64,000 nucleotides of DNA from Acanthacorydalis orientalis (taxonomy: Eukaryota > Arthropoda > Insecta > Megaloptera > Corydalidae), in contig CM068313.1 in the NCBI GenBank assembly GCA_034766995.1, positions 60,389,877 through 60,453,876 on the forward strand. Direction: 5' to 3'. The translations under genes were made by a program, and so were the position numbers. The notes beneath the pieces were generated by a model, which was not told where the DNA came from, searched no databases, and saw only the letters and a list, made by a program, of their open reading frames with translations. Position 1 is the stretch's first letter. Every line of letters begins with the position of its first letter. Shown here piece by piece: positions 11,441 to 23,987 of this stretch.

Positions 11441-11904
11441 CATATATTCAAACACCCAAACAAGTTGCGCCAGAAGAATGAACAGCTTTTAATCACGCGC
11501 TGACCCATCATTCAGAATATGAAAAAGCGCTTCGGGAACGTGTTAAAGAACTTCATACAGCTCCTAATTGGCGACGAATCCGATTTTTAAGAATAGATCA
11601 ATGACATCTGCCCTGTTCATCCCCAAATGCTTAATATATTAAATATAAAGTTAGCGTTCTTATCAACGAAATTTCAAATCGACAGTCAATGGGTGTTTGT
11701 GTAATGAAAAGTCTCGAATGTTTTTACAAAATATTAAGTAGTAAAAATTAATTAGGTGTCTTTAAACTGAATCAGTCGTAACTCTATTTTAAATTAAAAT
11801 ATTTTCTCATCATTCTAAGATTGTCAAGTGTCACCCTTAGCATTTGAAATCGCTATATATCTTAACCAAGTAATTGGCATAACTCACAAAACAATAGTGA
11901 ACAC

Positions 11905-12050
11905 GATGGCGTCCGAAAAGCAGCATATAAGGTATTACATGCTTTTCGCATTTCAGTTGAAAAAAATGCTTCCCAAGCCAAAGGAAAGATTTGTTCAGCT
12001 TTGGGGAAGGTGTTGTGACGCATACAACATGCAAAAAAACTAGAATAGTT
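11905..12050 (+). pseudogene. mariner transposase N-terminal fragment
   Basis: MASEKQHIRYYMLFAFQLKK resembles the start of cecropia/mellifera-type mariner transposases (…HxRHxMLFxFxxGKxA). It then needs one frameshift to continue as NASQAKGKICSALG, the expected N-terminal HTH run. It stops within about 45 codons. No matching TIR was identified. Confidence 0.55.
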
Positions 12051-12246
12051 GAAGATGTCCGAAAATTTATTAGTTCATCGCATCAAAGCCGCCATCTTTC
12101 TTTCAACAAGCGAGTCTTCAGTTACCCGATAAATGCGTAGTAAAGTTATACAAAATAAGGGATGATCTGTTGAAGATTGAAATGTATTCCATTTTTTCAT
12201 AAACATTCATTTTCTATAAAAAATAATTTCTGAGGAAAACTGTACT

Positions 12247-12520
12247 AGGTGCAACCTGAACGAAGAAGAAACAATGTATTTCCGTTCCAAAAAGGTGCAG
12301 TCATAGTGCACACAGCGAAATCACTTATGGATATTTTACAGGACTTTCAAGGCGAACGAATAATTTCAACAAACAGCGATTTTAATTGGGCTGTGCGTTT
12401 GCCTGATTTGAGCCCTTGCAATTTTCATCCTTAAGGCCAATTGAAAGAACGTATGTACGTTAATAAATCAAAAAACTTTCTGCAGATAAAGACAACATAA
12501 GAGAAGAAATTCCAGTGTTA
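12247..12520 (+). pseudogene. Tc3-like (DDE_3) transposase fragment
   Basis: The frame reads PFQKGAVIVHTAKSLMDIL, IISTNSDFNWAVRLPDLSP and, after a stop, QLKERMYVNKSK. These are decayed forms of the Tc3-like motifs FQQDGATxHTA, RNGDxNWPPRSxDLxPxDFFLWG and LKxxVYxNxP. The catalytic Asp of QQDGA is Lys here. Further remnants of this family lie at 16210-16735 (minus), 27147-27500, 29390-29925, 37527-37690 and 63270-64000. Confidence 0.75.
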
Positions 12521-12699
12521 TGTCCAGAAATAATATATATATATACACACTTTGCGTAGGTGCACGCAAAGGTATTCGAACTTTTATGAACGGCCGTATC
12601 GTAGAACGCGGCTAAACAAGATTTTTTTTCAAACGTCAAGTACATATGTATATCAACAGAGGAAACCGTTTGCGTCAGCGAAATGTCAGTTAAGAATAT

Positions 12700-13060
12700 T
12701 TATTTCGTATGACCCGTGTGCTGCATCTCTTCGAAACTAATAGTGTATCAAAAACGTCAACAAACAGGAAACGTACGACAACCGGGTGCGGTGGTGTTAC
12801 GGATACCGATATTAAAAATAACACCGCTTACACACGAGCACGCACGGGGCATAAGCGAGCGCACGATCGCACGCACGTACGCGCATTCACTCTCTCCAGC
12901 ATATTTCAAGATCTTCTGCTCCGAAAATGTCCCCTCCCTCTAGCTGCGACTGGACCGCAAACGCCACGGTATTATGTCGCGTGCCGCACATGTCATTTCA
13001 TTTCCTATCGTTTGCCTTTTTCCTTTCCACCTACTACATACACACATATCCACTTATCTC
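12700..13060. other. CpG-rich low-copy patch, function unknown
   Basis: This stretch is clearly richer in G+C and CpG than its surroundings (CGAGCGCACGATCGCACGCA near 12860). It has no terminal repeats, transposon homology or credible exon. It could be a regulatory or promoter region of a host gene, or a decayed CA/CG simple repeat. Open frames on several strands here are a by-product of composition. Confidence 0.35.
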
Positions 13061-13234
13061 TGACTACGTACATGTATTAATATATTGCTCACACGAAGAC
13101 TCAGATGCATGGATCTTACACACACATCACGCCCACATTGCACACGCATGTACGAACACATACTTTATATGCATATAGCGAGAACATTCTAACACTCGAT
13201 GCTATATCAATATCGACATCAATAAATACATACA

Positions 13235-13933
<699 letters not shown>

Positions 13934-14242
13934 GAGGGAAATTTGAAAAATTCATAATAAAAAACTGCATTTATCTGTTTGGAACGATTTTTATTTTTCA
14001 TCGTTATCTTCCTGAATGATTCACTTAATGTATTTAACTGAAGGTTTTCAATAAAAGATCGAAAAAATGTTTCATAATTTATCAGTGATTCCCGGAAAAT
14101 TATAAAATATTGATGCGGATAAGAAAATTGAAATAGTTGAGAAGGCTCAAAAAATGATCATACAATTTAAGATTACACAGTATACTCGTAAAATTTAACA
14201 TACTAATATATTTGTACCCTATACAGTGTTTTCCAATATGGG

Positions 14243-14442
14243 TGTTTTCTTAAAAGGAACGGATAAAATATTCTAATTGTGTAAATGTATTCCAAAATCA
14301 CTAAATAAAAATGCCGAGTAACAAACTGGTACTAATACTCTTTATTCATCATTAACAATTGATGCTTGTTTGTGTAACTAAGCAACGTCTCGTTGCCATG
14401 ACGTTGCACCTGGAACTACACATACAAATGTAAAATTTGACA
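14243..14442 (-). repeat. BEL/Pao LTR (3' LTR in element orientation)
   Basis: 200-bp LTR, plus-strand TGTTTTCTTAAAAGG...TTTGACA. It differs from its partner at scattered positions, so insertion is not very recent. Confidence 0.92.
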
Positions 14443-14678
14443 TTCTCCCACCATTGAGATGAATAAAATCAGTTCATCTCAATTCTTATTAATATTGCAA
14501 AATGCAAAACAAATCATACATTAAAATATAAGTATACGTGATAAATTACACTGAAATATCTTTTTTTTTAAAGAAACAAAATCATAGAAAGTACATAATT
14601 TCAATTGGATGATAAAATTAACAAAAGAAAAAACTTATCATTGAAATACATAAAAGATAAATAAAACGAAGCAGACGT

Positions 14679-15239
14679 TTAACTGTATGTAAGTCGATCA
14701 GGCTTATTTACTTTTCGTCCGCTTCTTGTAACAACGTTCTGTTTTTGATCGACGAGTAGTACGTCATTCTCTTTGCTGTCGCTTCTTTCACATTTATTAT
14801 TGTACTTTTCAGCTTTATCAACAACAGGCACATTTACTGATAAAGTATCTGACCTCTTATTCCAAACAATCCCTAACACTGTAGTTTGGTTTACGCGAGA
14901 ATAATCATTATTGAACTTCCACCCTTGAAGGTCAAAACTAGCGAAATCGATCACTGATTTTACATCAAAAATAAATTGATTAAATTGCTCCAATGAATTG
15001 ACACTAGTCACGCAATAATGAACATAAAATGCTTTCGATAACTTTACAATACTTTCCTTCAAAAAATCAATATTTTTGCAAACATTCTGGTTTTCAATAA
15101 CTTTTCTTAAATGTAAGTTAAACACTGCCCCTAAAATAAATGGGCTGCTGGATACGCCAAAAAGAACTCTGCAATGTCTAAAAATAATCATATCTCCTTT
15201 AAACCGTACCTTTAAACTCGTACCATTTTGTAAAACTAG
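14679..15239 (-). pseudogene. BEL/Pao Pol remnant: reverse transcriptase piece joined to polyprotein C-terminus
   Basis: The frame contains RHCRVLFGVSSSPFILGAV, the BEL/Pao RT signature (VxFGVxxSPFLLxA), then the active-site region YVHYCVTSV. Family members normally have YVDxCVTSV, so the catalytic Asp is His here. It runs on to GWKFN, then jumps by deletion to a short tail ending VTRSGRKVNKPDRL, the usual end of the integrase polyprotein. The upstream part is in the same frame as the end of Gag, so the deletion fused Gag to RT in frame, with one TAA between. Confidence 0.88.
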
Positions 15240-15876
15240 TTATAAGAGCTCTCTTACATAAACCTCAATTTGTAAATCTTCACGGTCGAATCGATTTTTC
15301 AAGCTGACAATCACCTTTCTATAATTTTCACCAGTAGGCGGAAAACTTTTCACTAACTCAGCCGCACGAGAATCTGGTGTCATTGCGTGTATTAAATATT
15401 GAAACTTATCTTCATTGGCAATATCATCTTCATGAATTTTCTTAAATGAACTCCAAAATTGGAACCAATCGCGCACTTCGCCACTGAACTTAATTAATTC
15501 AATTTTAGGTAACTTATACGTTTTCTTGTTTTCCAAAGGCGTGCCTGCGAACGGAACTTGCTGCATTTCACTTCGTCGAGGAGTCGCACAATCATTCACC
15601 ATCAATTTAACAGACAAAAATTTAATTTTATATCCATCTATTTAGTCATATTCCTTTTGAAATTCTGCATTTGCTGTTGGTATCTTCATCTAGTATCAAC
15701 TCAATCACGTCACTCGAGATTGGGTTCAAATCATTCATCTTTCGTTCTAAAATTTGGAACGCAATAAAAGTATCTCTATCTTGTATTGTTGATGAACCAA
15801 GCTTGTCATTCAAACAATACAATGCCTTTGTAAAAATAATACGCAGCGAGGTTCTTTTCCTCTTTACTCTCTCCAT
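15240..15876 (-). pseudogene. BEL/Pao Gag remnant
   Basis: The likely start is MERVKRKRTSLRIIF (15876), preceded by leader sequence. A first frame runs to DEDTNSKCRISK and is broken near 15646. The second frame contains KIELIKFSGEVRDWFQFWSS and KFQYLIHAMTPDSRAAELV, which match the conserved Gag domain (LPKIELxxFSGDxxxWxxFWxxF) of BEL/Pao elements. It ends at TAA 15240-15242 within YVRELL*LVLQN, where intact elements read through. No zinc knuckle remains. Confidence 0.9.
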
Positions 15877-15956
15877 GACCTTGGAATAAAAGTTACACTC
15901 ACTAAAACACAATCAAAATTAACACTAAGAACCCCGTCGTGTCACTGGTCGCCAAA

Positions 15957-16155
15957 TATTTTCTTAAAAGGAACGGATAAAATATTCTAATTGTGTAAAT
16001 GTACTCCAAAATCTCTAAATAAAAATTCCGAGTGACAAACTGATACTAATACTCTTTATTTATTATTAACAATTGATGCTTGTTTGGGTAATTAAGTAAC
16101 GTCTCGTTGCCATGACGCTGCACCTGCAACTACACACACACATGTAGAATTATCA
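15957..16155 (-). repeat. BEL/Pao LTR (5' LTR in element orientation)
   Basis: 199-bp LTR partner of 14243-14442, followed on the plus strand by the ATGGG target duplication. Confidence 0.92.
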
Positions 16156-16209
16156 ATGGGCTCAATTTTTTAACTTCAAATAAAACAGAATACGCACTGA
16201 AATTTTAAG

Positions 16210-16735
16210 TTTCTTTATTGTAAATAATAGTTAAGGGTATGCCATTTATAAATGAAAAATAATATTGTGCAAGTGACCGCCGCATGCTTTCTTACAAATA
16301 ATCATTCTTTTGTTAAAATTTTCAATACCATCCCCTACACAACTGGAGCTCTATTTCATCAATTACTCATCGTATTTTATCTTTTCGGCCGGAAATTGTT
16401 TCAGGATTACTGGCATACACTTGTTCTTTTACGTGACCCCAAAGAAAATAGTCAAACGGTGTTAAATCGCAGGATCCAGGTAGACAATTATCGTTTCTAT
16501 TTCTCGAAATAACGCAGCCAGGAAATTTCGTCTTGAATAAATCAATTACTTCACCAGCTGTTGTACTGTCCTGTCGGAACCATATAACCTCCAGATAAAT
16601 ATCATCGAATTCTCTGCACAAAAAATTGGTTATCATGTTTCGGTATTTTTCTTCATTCACACTAATCGCTTTGCCAGACTGATTCTCAAAAAAGTAAGAA
16701 CCAATGACTCTACTGGACTAAAGTGCGCACCAAAT
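16210..16735 (-). pseudogene. Tc3-like (DDE_3) transposase fragment
   Basis: The minus frame gives MNEEKYRNMITNFLCREFDD, LEVIWFRQDSTTA, FPGCVISRNRNDNCLPGSCD and LTPFDYFLWGHVKEQVYASN. These are the conserved blocks of the DDE_3/Tc3-like family seen in insect genomes. The second catalytic Asp (RQDST, normally QQDGA) and the SCDLTP-DYFLW region are kept. The N-terminal HTH is absent and further codons downstream are out of frame. The end near 16155 abuts the BEL target duplication. Confidence 0.85.
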
Positions 16736-16872
16736 AGTTCCTAATGGAAAACCGTTTACATACACAAGTAATGAAGAATGAAATTCAATTATTTACAAGA
16801 AATTTTCAAGCAAGCCTTGTGGAAATGAAGAATAAAAGAAGTACATTTTGTATGTTCATTTTCTTTGAACCA

Positions 16873-16874
<2 letters not shown>

Positions 16875-16967
<93 letters not shown>
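16875..16967. repeat. (TA)n microsatellite
   Basis: Two TA runs separated by CAATATATA. Confidence 0.95.
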
Positions 16968-16968
<1 letters not shown>

Positions 16969-17364
16969 AATTTATTAATAGCATATGCGAAATTACATTG
17001 GTATTGGCGTGAAAGTTAATAATTATAAAATGTTTATTATAAATAGAAATTAAATTTATATATCTAAATATGTGATCGGGTCAGGAAACATTTATCTGTC
17101 GCGGTCGACGTTATGTTGCTAAGTTACTGGTCGTTACATTGCCTGTTATATACAGTTACGGTCAGCTAATTAAAAATAATCGTTTAGAATTATACACATT
17201 TCTAAATGGCACGATAAAATTTCGTTGAAAATACTGTAAATGTGCTGTTTAAATTTAATATCTTCAACTATTTTTAAATATTTTACAAATAGTAACTCAA
17301 AATATTTCTAACTATTAGATTTTTGAAATAGAATTACGTCTACAGTTTTTATAAAAGGGCTACA

Positions 17365-18291
17365 TACGAGGTCAGACAATTAAGTAATGCGACCGATTTT
17401 TTTTCTCGGCCTGTGGTAACACTGCGAACCTGTAACTCCGCCACCGTAATAGCAGATCCCTACTCTCTCGATTGAGACCTTGACCACCCTCCTACGATCA
17501 TTTCTTCGCCAGCTGTTTAGTGTTTTGTAACAACGCGCGAGTAGTGCATGTCACGAAAATGGAACAGAGAAATTTAGAGCAACATTGTCTCGAGCAGGTT
17601 GAAAGTGATCCTACTCTTCTCGATCGAGTTATTACTGGTGATGAAAGTTGGTTCTTTCAATATGACCCCGAAACTAAACGACAAAGCCAACAGTGGCTGT
17701 CCCCTGGAGCACCAAGGCCAAAGAAGGCGAGAATGAGCAAGTCCAAAGTGAAAACCATGTTGATTTGCTTCTTCGACAGCAAAGGGGTGGTTCACAAAGA
17801 GTTCGTACCACCTGGACAAACCGTAAATCAAGTATTCTACCGCAATGTGCTCGAAAAATTACGAAAAAGGGTGCTCAGAGTGCGTCCAGAGATCGCGAAG
17901 ACTTGGGTTCTGCATCACGACAATGCTCCCTGTCACAGTGCGTTCAGTGCCTCTCAGTTTTTGGCGTCTAAAGGCATCGCAACGTTACCACAACCGCCCT
18001 ATTCACCGGACATGTCACCCTGCGACTTTTTCCTATTCTCCCATATGAAAAAAATCGTCAAAGGTCGACATTTTGACTCCGTTGAAGATATCCAAGAAAC
18101 TGTGACGAGGGTACTCGGAGAGGTCCCACAAGAAGTGTTTCAGAATTGTTACGAAAACTGGAAAACTCGCTGGAATAAGTGTATAGATGCGGGAGGAGAC
18201 TACTTTGAAGGGGATCGCAGCGATGTACCTTAATTTTTAAATATACTTGATTTTTGAATTTTGTCGCATTACTTAATTGTCTGACCTCGTA
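17365..18291 (+). mobile_element. mariner-like element with perfect TIRs, N-terminal coding deletion
   Basis: The 27-bp terminal repeats begin CGAGGTCAGACAATTAAG. They are identical in inverse at both ends (17367-17393 and 18263-18289) and are flanked by TA (17365-17366, 18290-18291). The element is 927 bp including the TA duplication, shorter than the about 1.3 kb of a complete mariner. It carries one open transposase frame. Perfect TIRs imply recent movement, probably using transposase from another copy. Confidence 0.95.
17559..18233 (+). CDS. mariner transposase lacking the DNA-binding domain, catalytic domain open
   Basis: The 224-residue frame starts at the family start MEQR and is open to TAA. 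In this mariner group MEQR is normally followed by about 115 residues of paired-type HTH; here it runs straight into NLEQHCLEQVESDPTLLDRV, so the HTH is deleted in frame. The DD34D residues are all visible: ITGDESWFF, HHDNAPCHSA and YSPDMSPCDFFLF. The C-terminus ends GGDYFEGD, as in relatives. The frame is also open upstream with a GTG at 17520, but the ATG at 17559 matches family starts. The product could fold as a catalytic domain but should not bind its TIR alone. Confidence 0.85.
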   Translation: MEQRNLEQHCLEQVESDPTLLDRVITGDESWFFQYDPETKRQSQQWLSPGAPRPKKARMSKSKVKTMLICFFDSKGVVHKEFVPPGQTVNQVFYRNVLEKLRKRVLRVRPEIAKTWVLHHDNAPCHSAFSASQFLASKGIATLPQPPYSPDMSPCDFFLFSHMKKIVKGRHFDSVEDIQETVTRVLGEVPQEVFQNCYENWKTRWNKCIDAGGDYFEGDRSDVP

Positions 18292-18299
18292 TATCTAGG

Positions 18300-18839
18300 T
18301 TGGTAAAAAAAATCGATTTTTCAAAAATATTTTTCTTCGATAAAACTACCTTTCAACTACATATAATAAAAATCTTATTTGGAAATTAGCAAAATTGGCG
18401 AAGTTGCAGAGGAAAATATTTGACCTGCTCTGTTCTTGGTGCGTCTGGTGGGCACTCGCTCTCGAAAATGATTTGATCTGATGTTTCTAGTGCTCAACTT
18501 CCTGTAATATGTTGTTTATTATACCGCGCAGGCTTTTCGGAGCTTTTTATTAGATACAAAACGCTTCTCCTTCAGTTTTTTTTTTTTGAATCGTGCTATC
18601 TAGAAGTCAAGTTACAAGAACGGCGTTTTTGAATTTAGTAAAAAAGGCAGGTCATTTTCTGTTAAATAGTTCAGATTTGTCTTTACCCGGTCAATACATT
18701 ATTTCTACTCAGGCAACAGATTGTGTGGTATTCAACGAGAACTGAACTGTGACACTGACAAATTTGTGTGCAATTTTATAGAATGTGTTAATTAATTCAG
18801 CCAGTTGTCGAAGTGTAATTCGTCTGTCTCGTAACAGAG
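18300..18839. other. no gene seen
   Basis: Unclassified AT-rich sequence. It opens with TAGGTTGGTAAAAAAAATCG, which only loosely recalls the mariner MITE end. Confidence 0.4.
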
Positions 18840-19690
18840 CAATTACCGCCTGGACAAAAAATTCCGGACATTAACTCCACGGACATTAATCCCCTGTGTA
18901 AAAAACACAAGGACATAAAACGCCCGTATAGAAAAGAAATTCAAAAAAAAAATCTTGGCATAATAAAAATGAAAACATAAAAAGGTACTGTATATGTCGA
19001 ATTGGCTGATGGTATTTTTCCGGTGTGCGCCATTGGTTTTGTAGTGTATATAAGTGAGTACATAAATGTATTGTAAATATAATTGTATCCATAATTAGCT
19101 GTTAGTATAATTTTAAATTTGTATTCATATTTTGTGATCAAATCATTTTTTGTTAAAATTTTTATTTTGTCGAATTTCCTTTTGTATCCATTGTTTGTTG
19201 TGTCAAGGAAATTTTATTTAAACCTTTGGAGATGGATAGAGGGAAAGGGTGCTAACTTTTTTTTATAAATATTTTTCGATTAATTAGACATCCTTTTATC
19301 GCAAAAAAAAGAAACTTGAAAATTTGTCTGTTAGAAGAATATATATGTTAATTCAGATTAGCCATTAGAAATTTAACATCTATCTGATATATCGTGGAAA
19401 ATCGTTGATAATATTCGGAGACACCTAAAGCTCTTGTTTGGAAACATAATTGGAAGCGGAAAAATTAATTACAATTGTAAATTTGTGAGCATAATATTAC
19501 TGTTAAGTGTAAAACAGTTTGATACAATCAAGTGTCTACAATCAAGTGTTATCAGTTTTTATGGGTTTTCAAATGAAAAAACAGAGACTGATGATTTTTG
19601 GACGGCCGTACTTTTTTTAATGAAAGAAAGAGTTTTAAATTTAGTCTCATTAGAACAAGATTGGTGACCTTTAAATATATCATCCAAAAG
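18840..19690. repeat. dispersed repeat, partner inverted at 25382-26560
   Basis: 18846-18925 carries CGGACATTAACTCC/GGACATTAATCCCC blocks, also found near 25400 and 25850. 19330-19690 aligns in inverse with about 25980-26430; the shared blocks include GATATATCGTGGAAAATCGT and AAATATATCATCCAAAAG. A 77-codon frame (19434-19667) is only partly conserved in the partner and is not a convincing gene. The superfamily is not determined. Confidence 0.6.
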
Positions 19691-19729
19691 ATTGTGCTAT
19701 TATTTTAAAGATTATTCTCAACGATACAT

Positions 19730-20655
<926 letters not shown>

Positions 20656-20658
20656 GTT

Positions 20659-21455
20659 GTGTACATTTCAAAACACTTATCAATTATCACATCTGTACAA
20701 TTTTATTAAACAGTAACATCAGTGTAAACAATGCTTGAAAAGAATTTAAATTATAATAAATACTTAGGACTGAATGTTATTTATTGGTCAGTAACAAAAG
20801 ACAAGACAATGATGGATGAAGACTGGCGTTAAACTGAATAAAATCTGATCGATATGATAAATTAATAATTTTTGAAGTTATGCAATGTACATTCTATCAA
20901 ACATTATAACTTAGTACAGTCAATTATGCAATCGTATGTTTGTATGTGAATGTTTGTGTATTGTGTAAGGTCTATACTTTTCGATTGATGTGTTTCTAAT
21001 TCTAAAAATTATTATTGATTATATTCGTTTTTGGAATAAAATTACTAGTTGTACTGTATTTCAAAACACTTGTCAATTATCACATTTTTATAATTCGAAT
21101 AAACAATAACATCAATATAAACAATGCTTGAAAAGAATTTAAATTAACAATTGATACTTATGAGTGAATGTTATTATTGATCAGTAACAAAAAAAACAAG
21201 ACAATGATAGATGAAGACTGGTGTTAAACTGAATAAAATCTCATCGATATGATAAATTAACAATTTTTGAAATTATGCAATGTACAGTCTATAAAATATT
21301 ATTACTTAGCACAGTCAATTATGCAATCGTGTGTTTGTATATGAATGTTTGTGTATTGTGTTAGATCTATACTTTTCGATTGATTATGGTGTTTTTAATT
21401 TTAAAAATTATTATTGATTATATTCGTTTTTGGAATAAAATAACTAGTTGTAATT
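20659..21455. repeat. tandem duplication, two units of about 399 bp
   Basis: Unit 1 (20659-21057) and unit 2 (21058-21455) share the same order of blocks: TTTCAAAACACTT, CAATGCTTGAAAAGAATTT, GACAAGACAATGAT, CAATTATGCAATCGT and TTCGTTTTTGGAATAAAA. They differ by scattered substitutions and small indels. A partial third copy is at 35059-35290. Confidence 0.85.
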
Positions 21456-21708
21456 GAAGGTCATGCTGCAAAAATGATGTAAGTCGGAATTAGCTACTTT
21501 TTGAAATTGAAGTCATGTTCATTTTTCATAAAAATATTATTAGTAATACTAATTAGTACATACTAATTAATTTATTTACAAATTAATCAGTAATATTTTT
21601 TTATGAATATACGGAGTGTATAAGCACATTTTTTGAAATGTCTACTGTATAAATCTACTTAAATACATTGTTCTTGTACCAATAGAAAGATATTTTTTTA
21701 AATTAGTA

Positions 21709-22020
21709 ACGAGGGCAATGTGAAAAGTTCTCGGCCTAACTATGAAACAATATAACTTATGTTTTTAAATTATTTTTATTTTTCAATATGGTACCCATGA
21801 AATTCAATGCACTTTATCCAGCGATACTCCAATGATTTTATGTAATCTCGGAAATCATTTTCTACGAGATTCTCAAAATATAGATTCATTGTTTCAATCA
21901 GTTCTTCATCTGACGGAAACTGCCAATCATCAAGGATTTTTTTAAGTTTTGAGAACAGTTGGAAATCTGAGGAAGCCATATCTGAAGAATAGGCTGAATG
22001 GAGTAGCAAGTCGTACTCAA
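21709..22020 (-). pseudogene. mariner transposase C-terminal fragment and 3' terminal repeat
   Basis: The minus frame reads LLLHSAYSSDMASSDFQLFS, the YSPDLAPSDF block with the last catalytic Asp kept. It continues KLKKILDDWQFPSDEELIET and ends LEYRWIKCIEFHGYHIEK. The terminal repeat ACGAGGGCAATGTGAAAAG begins at 21709 after a TA. The coding sequence continues in frame (KLIVFEYD) on the far side of the element at 22021-22727, which was inserted into it. Upstream of about 22760 homology fades. Confidence 0.85.
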
Positions 22021-22727
22021 GGGGACCCGGTGGTCTAGAATTTTCGAAAAATCGATTTTTTTTTCTCGAAAGTATAGTATCTTAAAAATATACTGTTAAA
22101 ATTTGATGACGAAATTCAGAGTATTTCAGGATCTACAGCCCATTAGAAGGTCAGAACTACTTGGTCAGAATATACTTGCTTGAAACTTTAAACGCGTTTA
22201 TCTCGAAACTACTTTTTTTCGTCTTGCGGGGGCCAGAAAAAAAAACTACTTGATCGATTTGTCTGAAATTTTAATATGTTATTCTGAATAGTTCTAGCTC
22301 TCGCTGGAAGTAAAACTAATAGATTTCGTAAAATATTTATATTTTTTTTATTAACAAAACATTCAAAAATACTGGTCGTTTTCAAACTTGTACTTTTGAC
22401 TACGCGCCATTTTGTCAATTTTTTTTTATTCTACTTCCTGCGATAGCTATACTTATACTAATTAAAAATTCGTCAATTGTTTTATTTCAATCAGAGGGAG
22501 AGATAAATCATCATTCACTACGCAATTCCATTTTTTTTAGAGAGGGAGACTTCAGCATCATTTTTCTAATTTAAAAAAAATTTTTTTTTGTCTTTATTTT
22601 CATTTTTGTGTAGTTTATTAGTAATAAAATAAGTGTAAAAAAATTTGAAAGCATTATTCATTACCCTCATATAGAAATTTTTTTTTAAAATAGCTTAAAT
22701 TTTAGGCCGCTAGACCACCGGGTCCCC
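22021..22727. mobile_element. non-autonomous DNA element, perfect 18-bp TIR and 4-bp duplication
   Basis: Starts GGGGACCCGGTGGTCTAG (22021-22038) and ends in its exact inverse (22710-22727). It is flanked by TCAA on both sides (22017-22020 and 22728-22731). The interior has no transposase. It contains the CGAGATAAACGCGTTTAAAG-type block (near 22185-22210, minus), often met in insect repeats, and several self-complementary AAAATCGATTTT stretches. A 4-bp duplication with a GGGG start does not match mariner, hAT or piggyBac; I leave the superfamily open. Confidence 0.85.
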
Positions 22728-23155
22728 TCAAATACAATGAGTTTACAAGTTTAATCTTACACAATACACAAACATGTATTGTGCAATTGTGGAAATCGTA
22801 ATTAAAAAGATCTATCAACAAACGGTACCGTTTTCGTCATTGAAATTACAATTCGTTGCCAGACCTGTATACACGACCGTGGAGGAGACCTAGAACCAGG
22901 TCATGTTAAGCGTTTTCGAAAATTGTACGATTTTGATTAGCGACGTTTAATGAGTTAAAAAACGACGATATACTCGCTGCATCAAAATATGCTGATTTTC
23001 AAAATAAAGTTCAATTATTTGGTACGTCGTTCCGTTGTGTACCTTTTTATGATAAATTCTACAAGTTTTATTTATAAAATTCCGAAAAAAAGAGAAAAAA
23101 ACATTGCACAAAAAATCATTAAATATTCAGATTTCTTCGTTTTTTTTAGACCACA

Positions 23156-23157
<2 letters not shown>

Positions 23158-23236
<79 letters not shown>

Positions 23237-23260
23237 TTGTTTGTGTTGTGTGTATATGTA
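23158..23260. repeat. (TA)n-(GT)n compound microsatellite
   Basis: About 27 TA units followed by GT units and degenerate GTTTGTTTGTGTT. Confidence 0.95.
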
Positions 23261-23329
23261 TGTATGAATTCATAGGTTCGTACGTATATTTTAGAGTCTG
23301 ACTAATTTAGCTAAAAGTTTCTATAAATT

Positions 23330-23690
23330 TAAAGGTAACGGCTCCTTTAAATATTTGATAAAATGGCACCAGCGTGTGCCGTAAAGACAGATTGTGTTTG
23401 AAATAACGTATCACCTTCACGCTCGACATGGCATAGCATCTACAAGATCATGTTTCGCGTTACATCCGACGAACAGGCTGCGTTCCTCTCGTCGAACTGA
23501 ATTTATATTACATTTTCAGTTAACGTCGCGCGCACATGTACATAGTTTTAAAACGTTCGGCGGTGGGACCTCGAGAGAAACTGAGCACTGTTCAAATTGG
23601 TTTCACGAAATATTATGATTTATGTGACGACTGTATAAACAAAACGCACTAAAAATAGTTCCCGCAGCCCAGTTCGTATGACTTTTTTTT
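23330..23690. other. GC-richer unclassified patch
   Basis: Higher G+C than its neighbours (for example GTTAACGTCGCGCGCACATG near 23520), with no transposon homology and no convincing exon. It may be low-copy host sequence. The 74-codon frame here is not supported. Confidence 0.3.
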
Positions 23691-23987
23691 CATATAAATT
23701 TTATATCCACATGTATGCACACACAAACACACACACACACACATATCATACTGTACGCTTAGAATCGTAAATTTCATTTCAATCGTTTCGCTCTTGTATA
23801 ATTTAAACAGAATTATTTTTAAAACTTTAAATACGAATCCGCATATTATATAAACTACAATACTGAACTTGTTTATTCCAAGTACGAATATAAATCATGA
23901 AGAAAAACATTATTTATACATTTTTTTTTAATAGTCAGTTCATAACACACTGAAATGGATCCTATTCGTCCATTAATAATTGTTTTA

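Larger units (their letters stand above)
14243..16155 (-). mobile_element. BEL/Pao LTR retrotransposon, internally deleted
   Basis: Two near-identical repeats of about 200 bp (14243-14442 and 15957-16155) bound the element. The flanks are identical 5-bp target duplications, ATGGG (14238-14242 and 16156-16160). On the minus strand the 5' LTR is followed by TTGGCGACCAGTGACACGAC, a primer-site-like region typical of BEL/Pao. A purine-rich GGTGGGAGAATG lies just before the 3' LTR. The interior keeps Gag and a short reverse-transcriptase and C-terminal piece; protease, most of RT, RNase H and nearly all of integrase are gone. Element length is about 1.9 kb against several kb for intact members. 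Confidence 0.95.
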
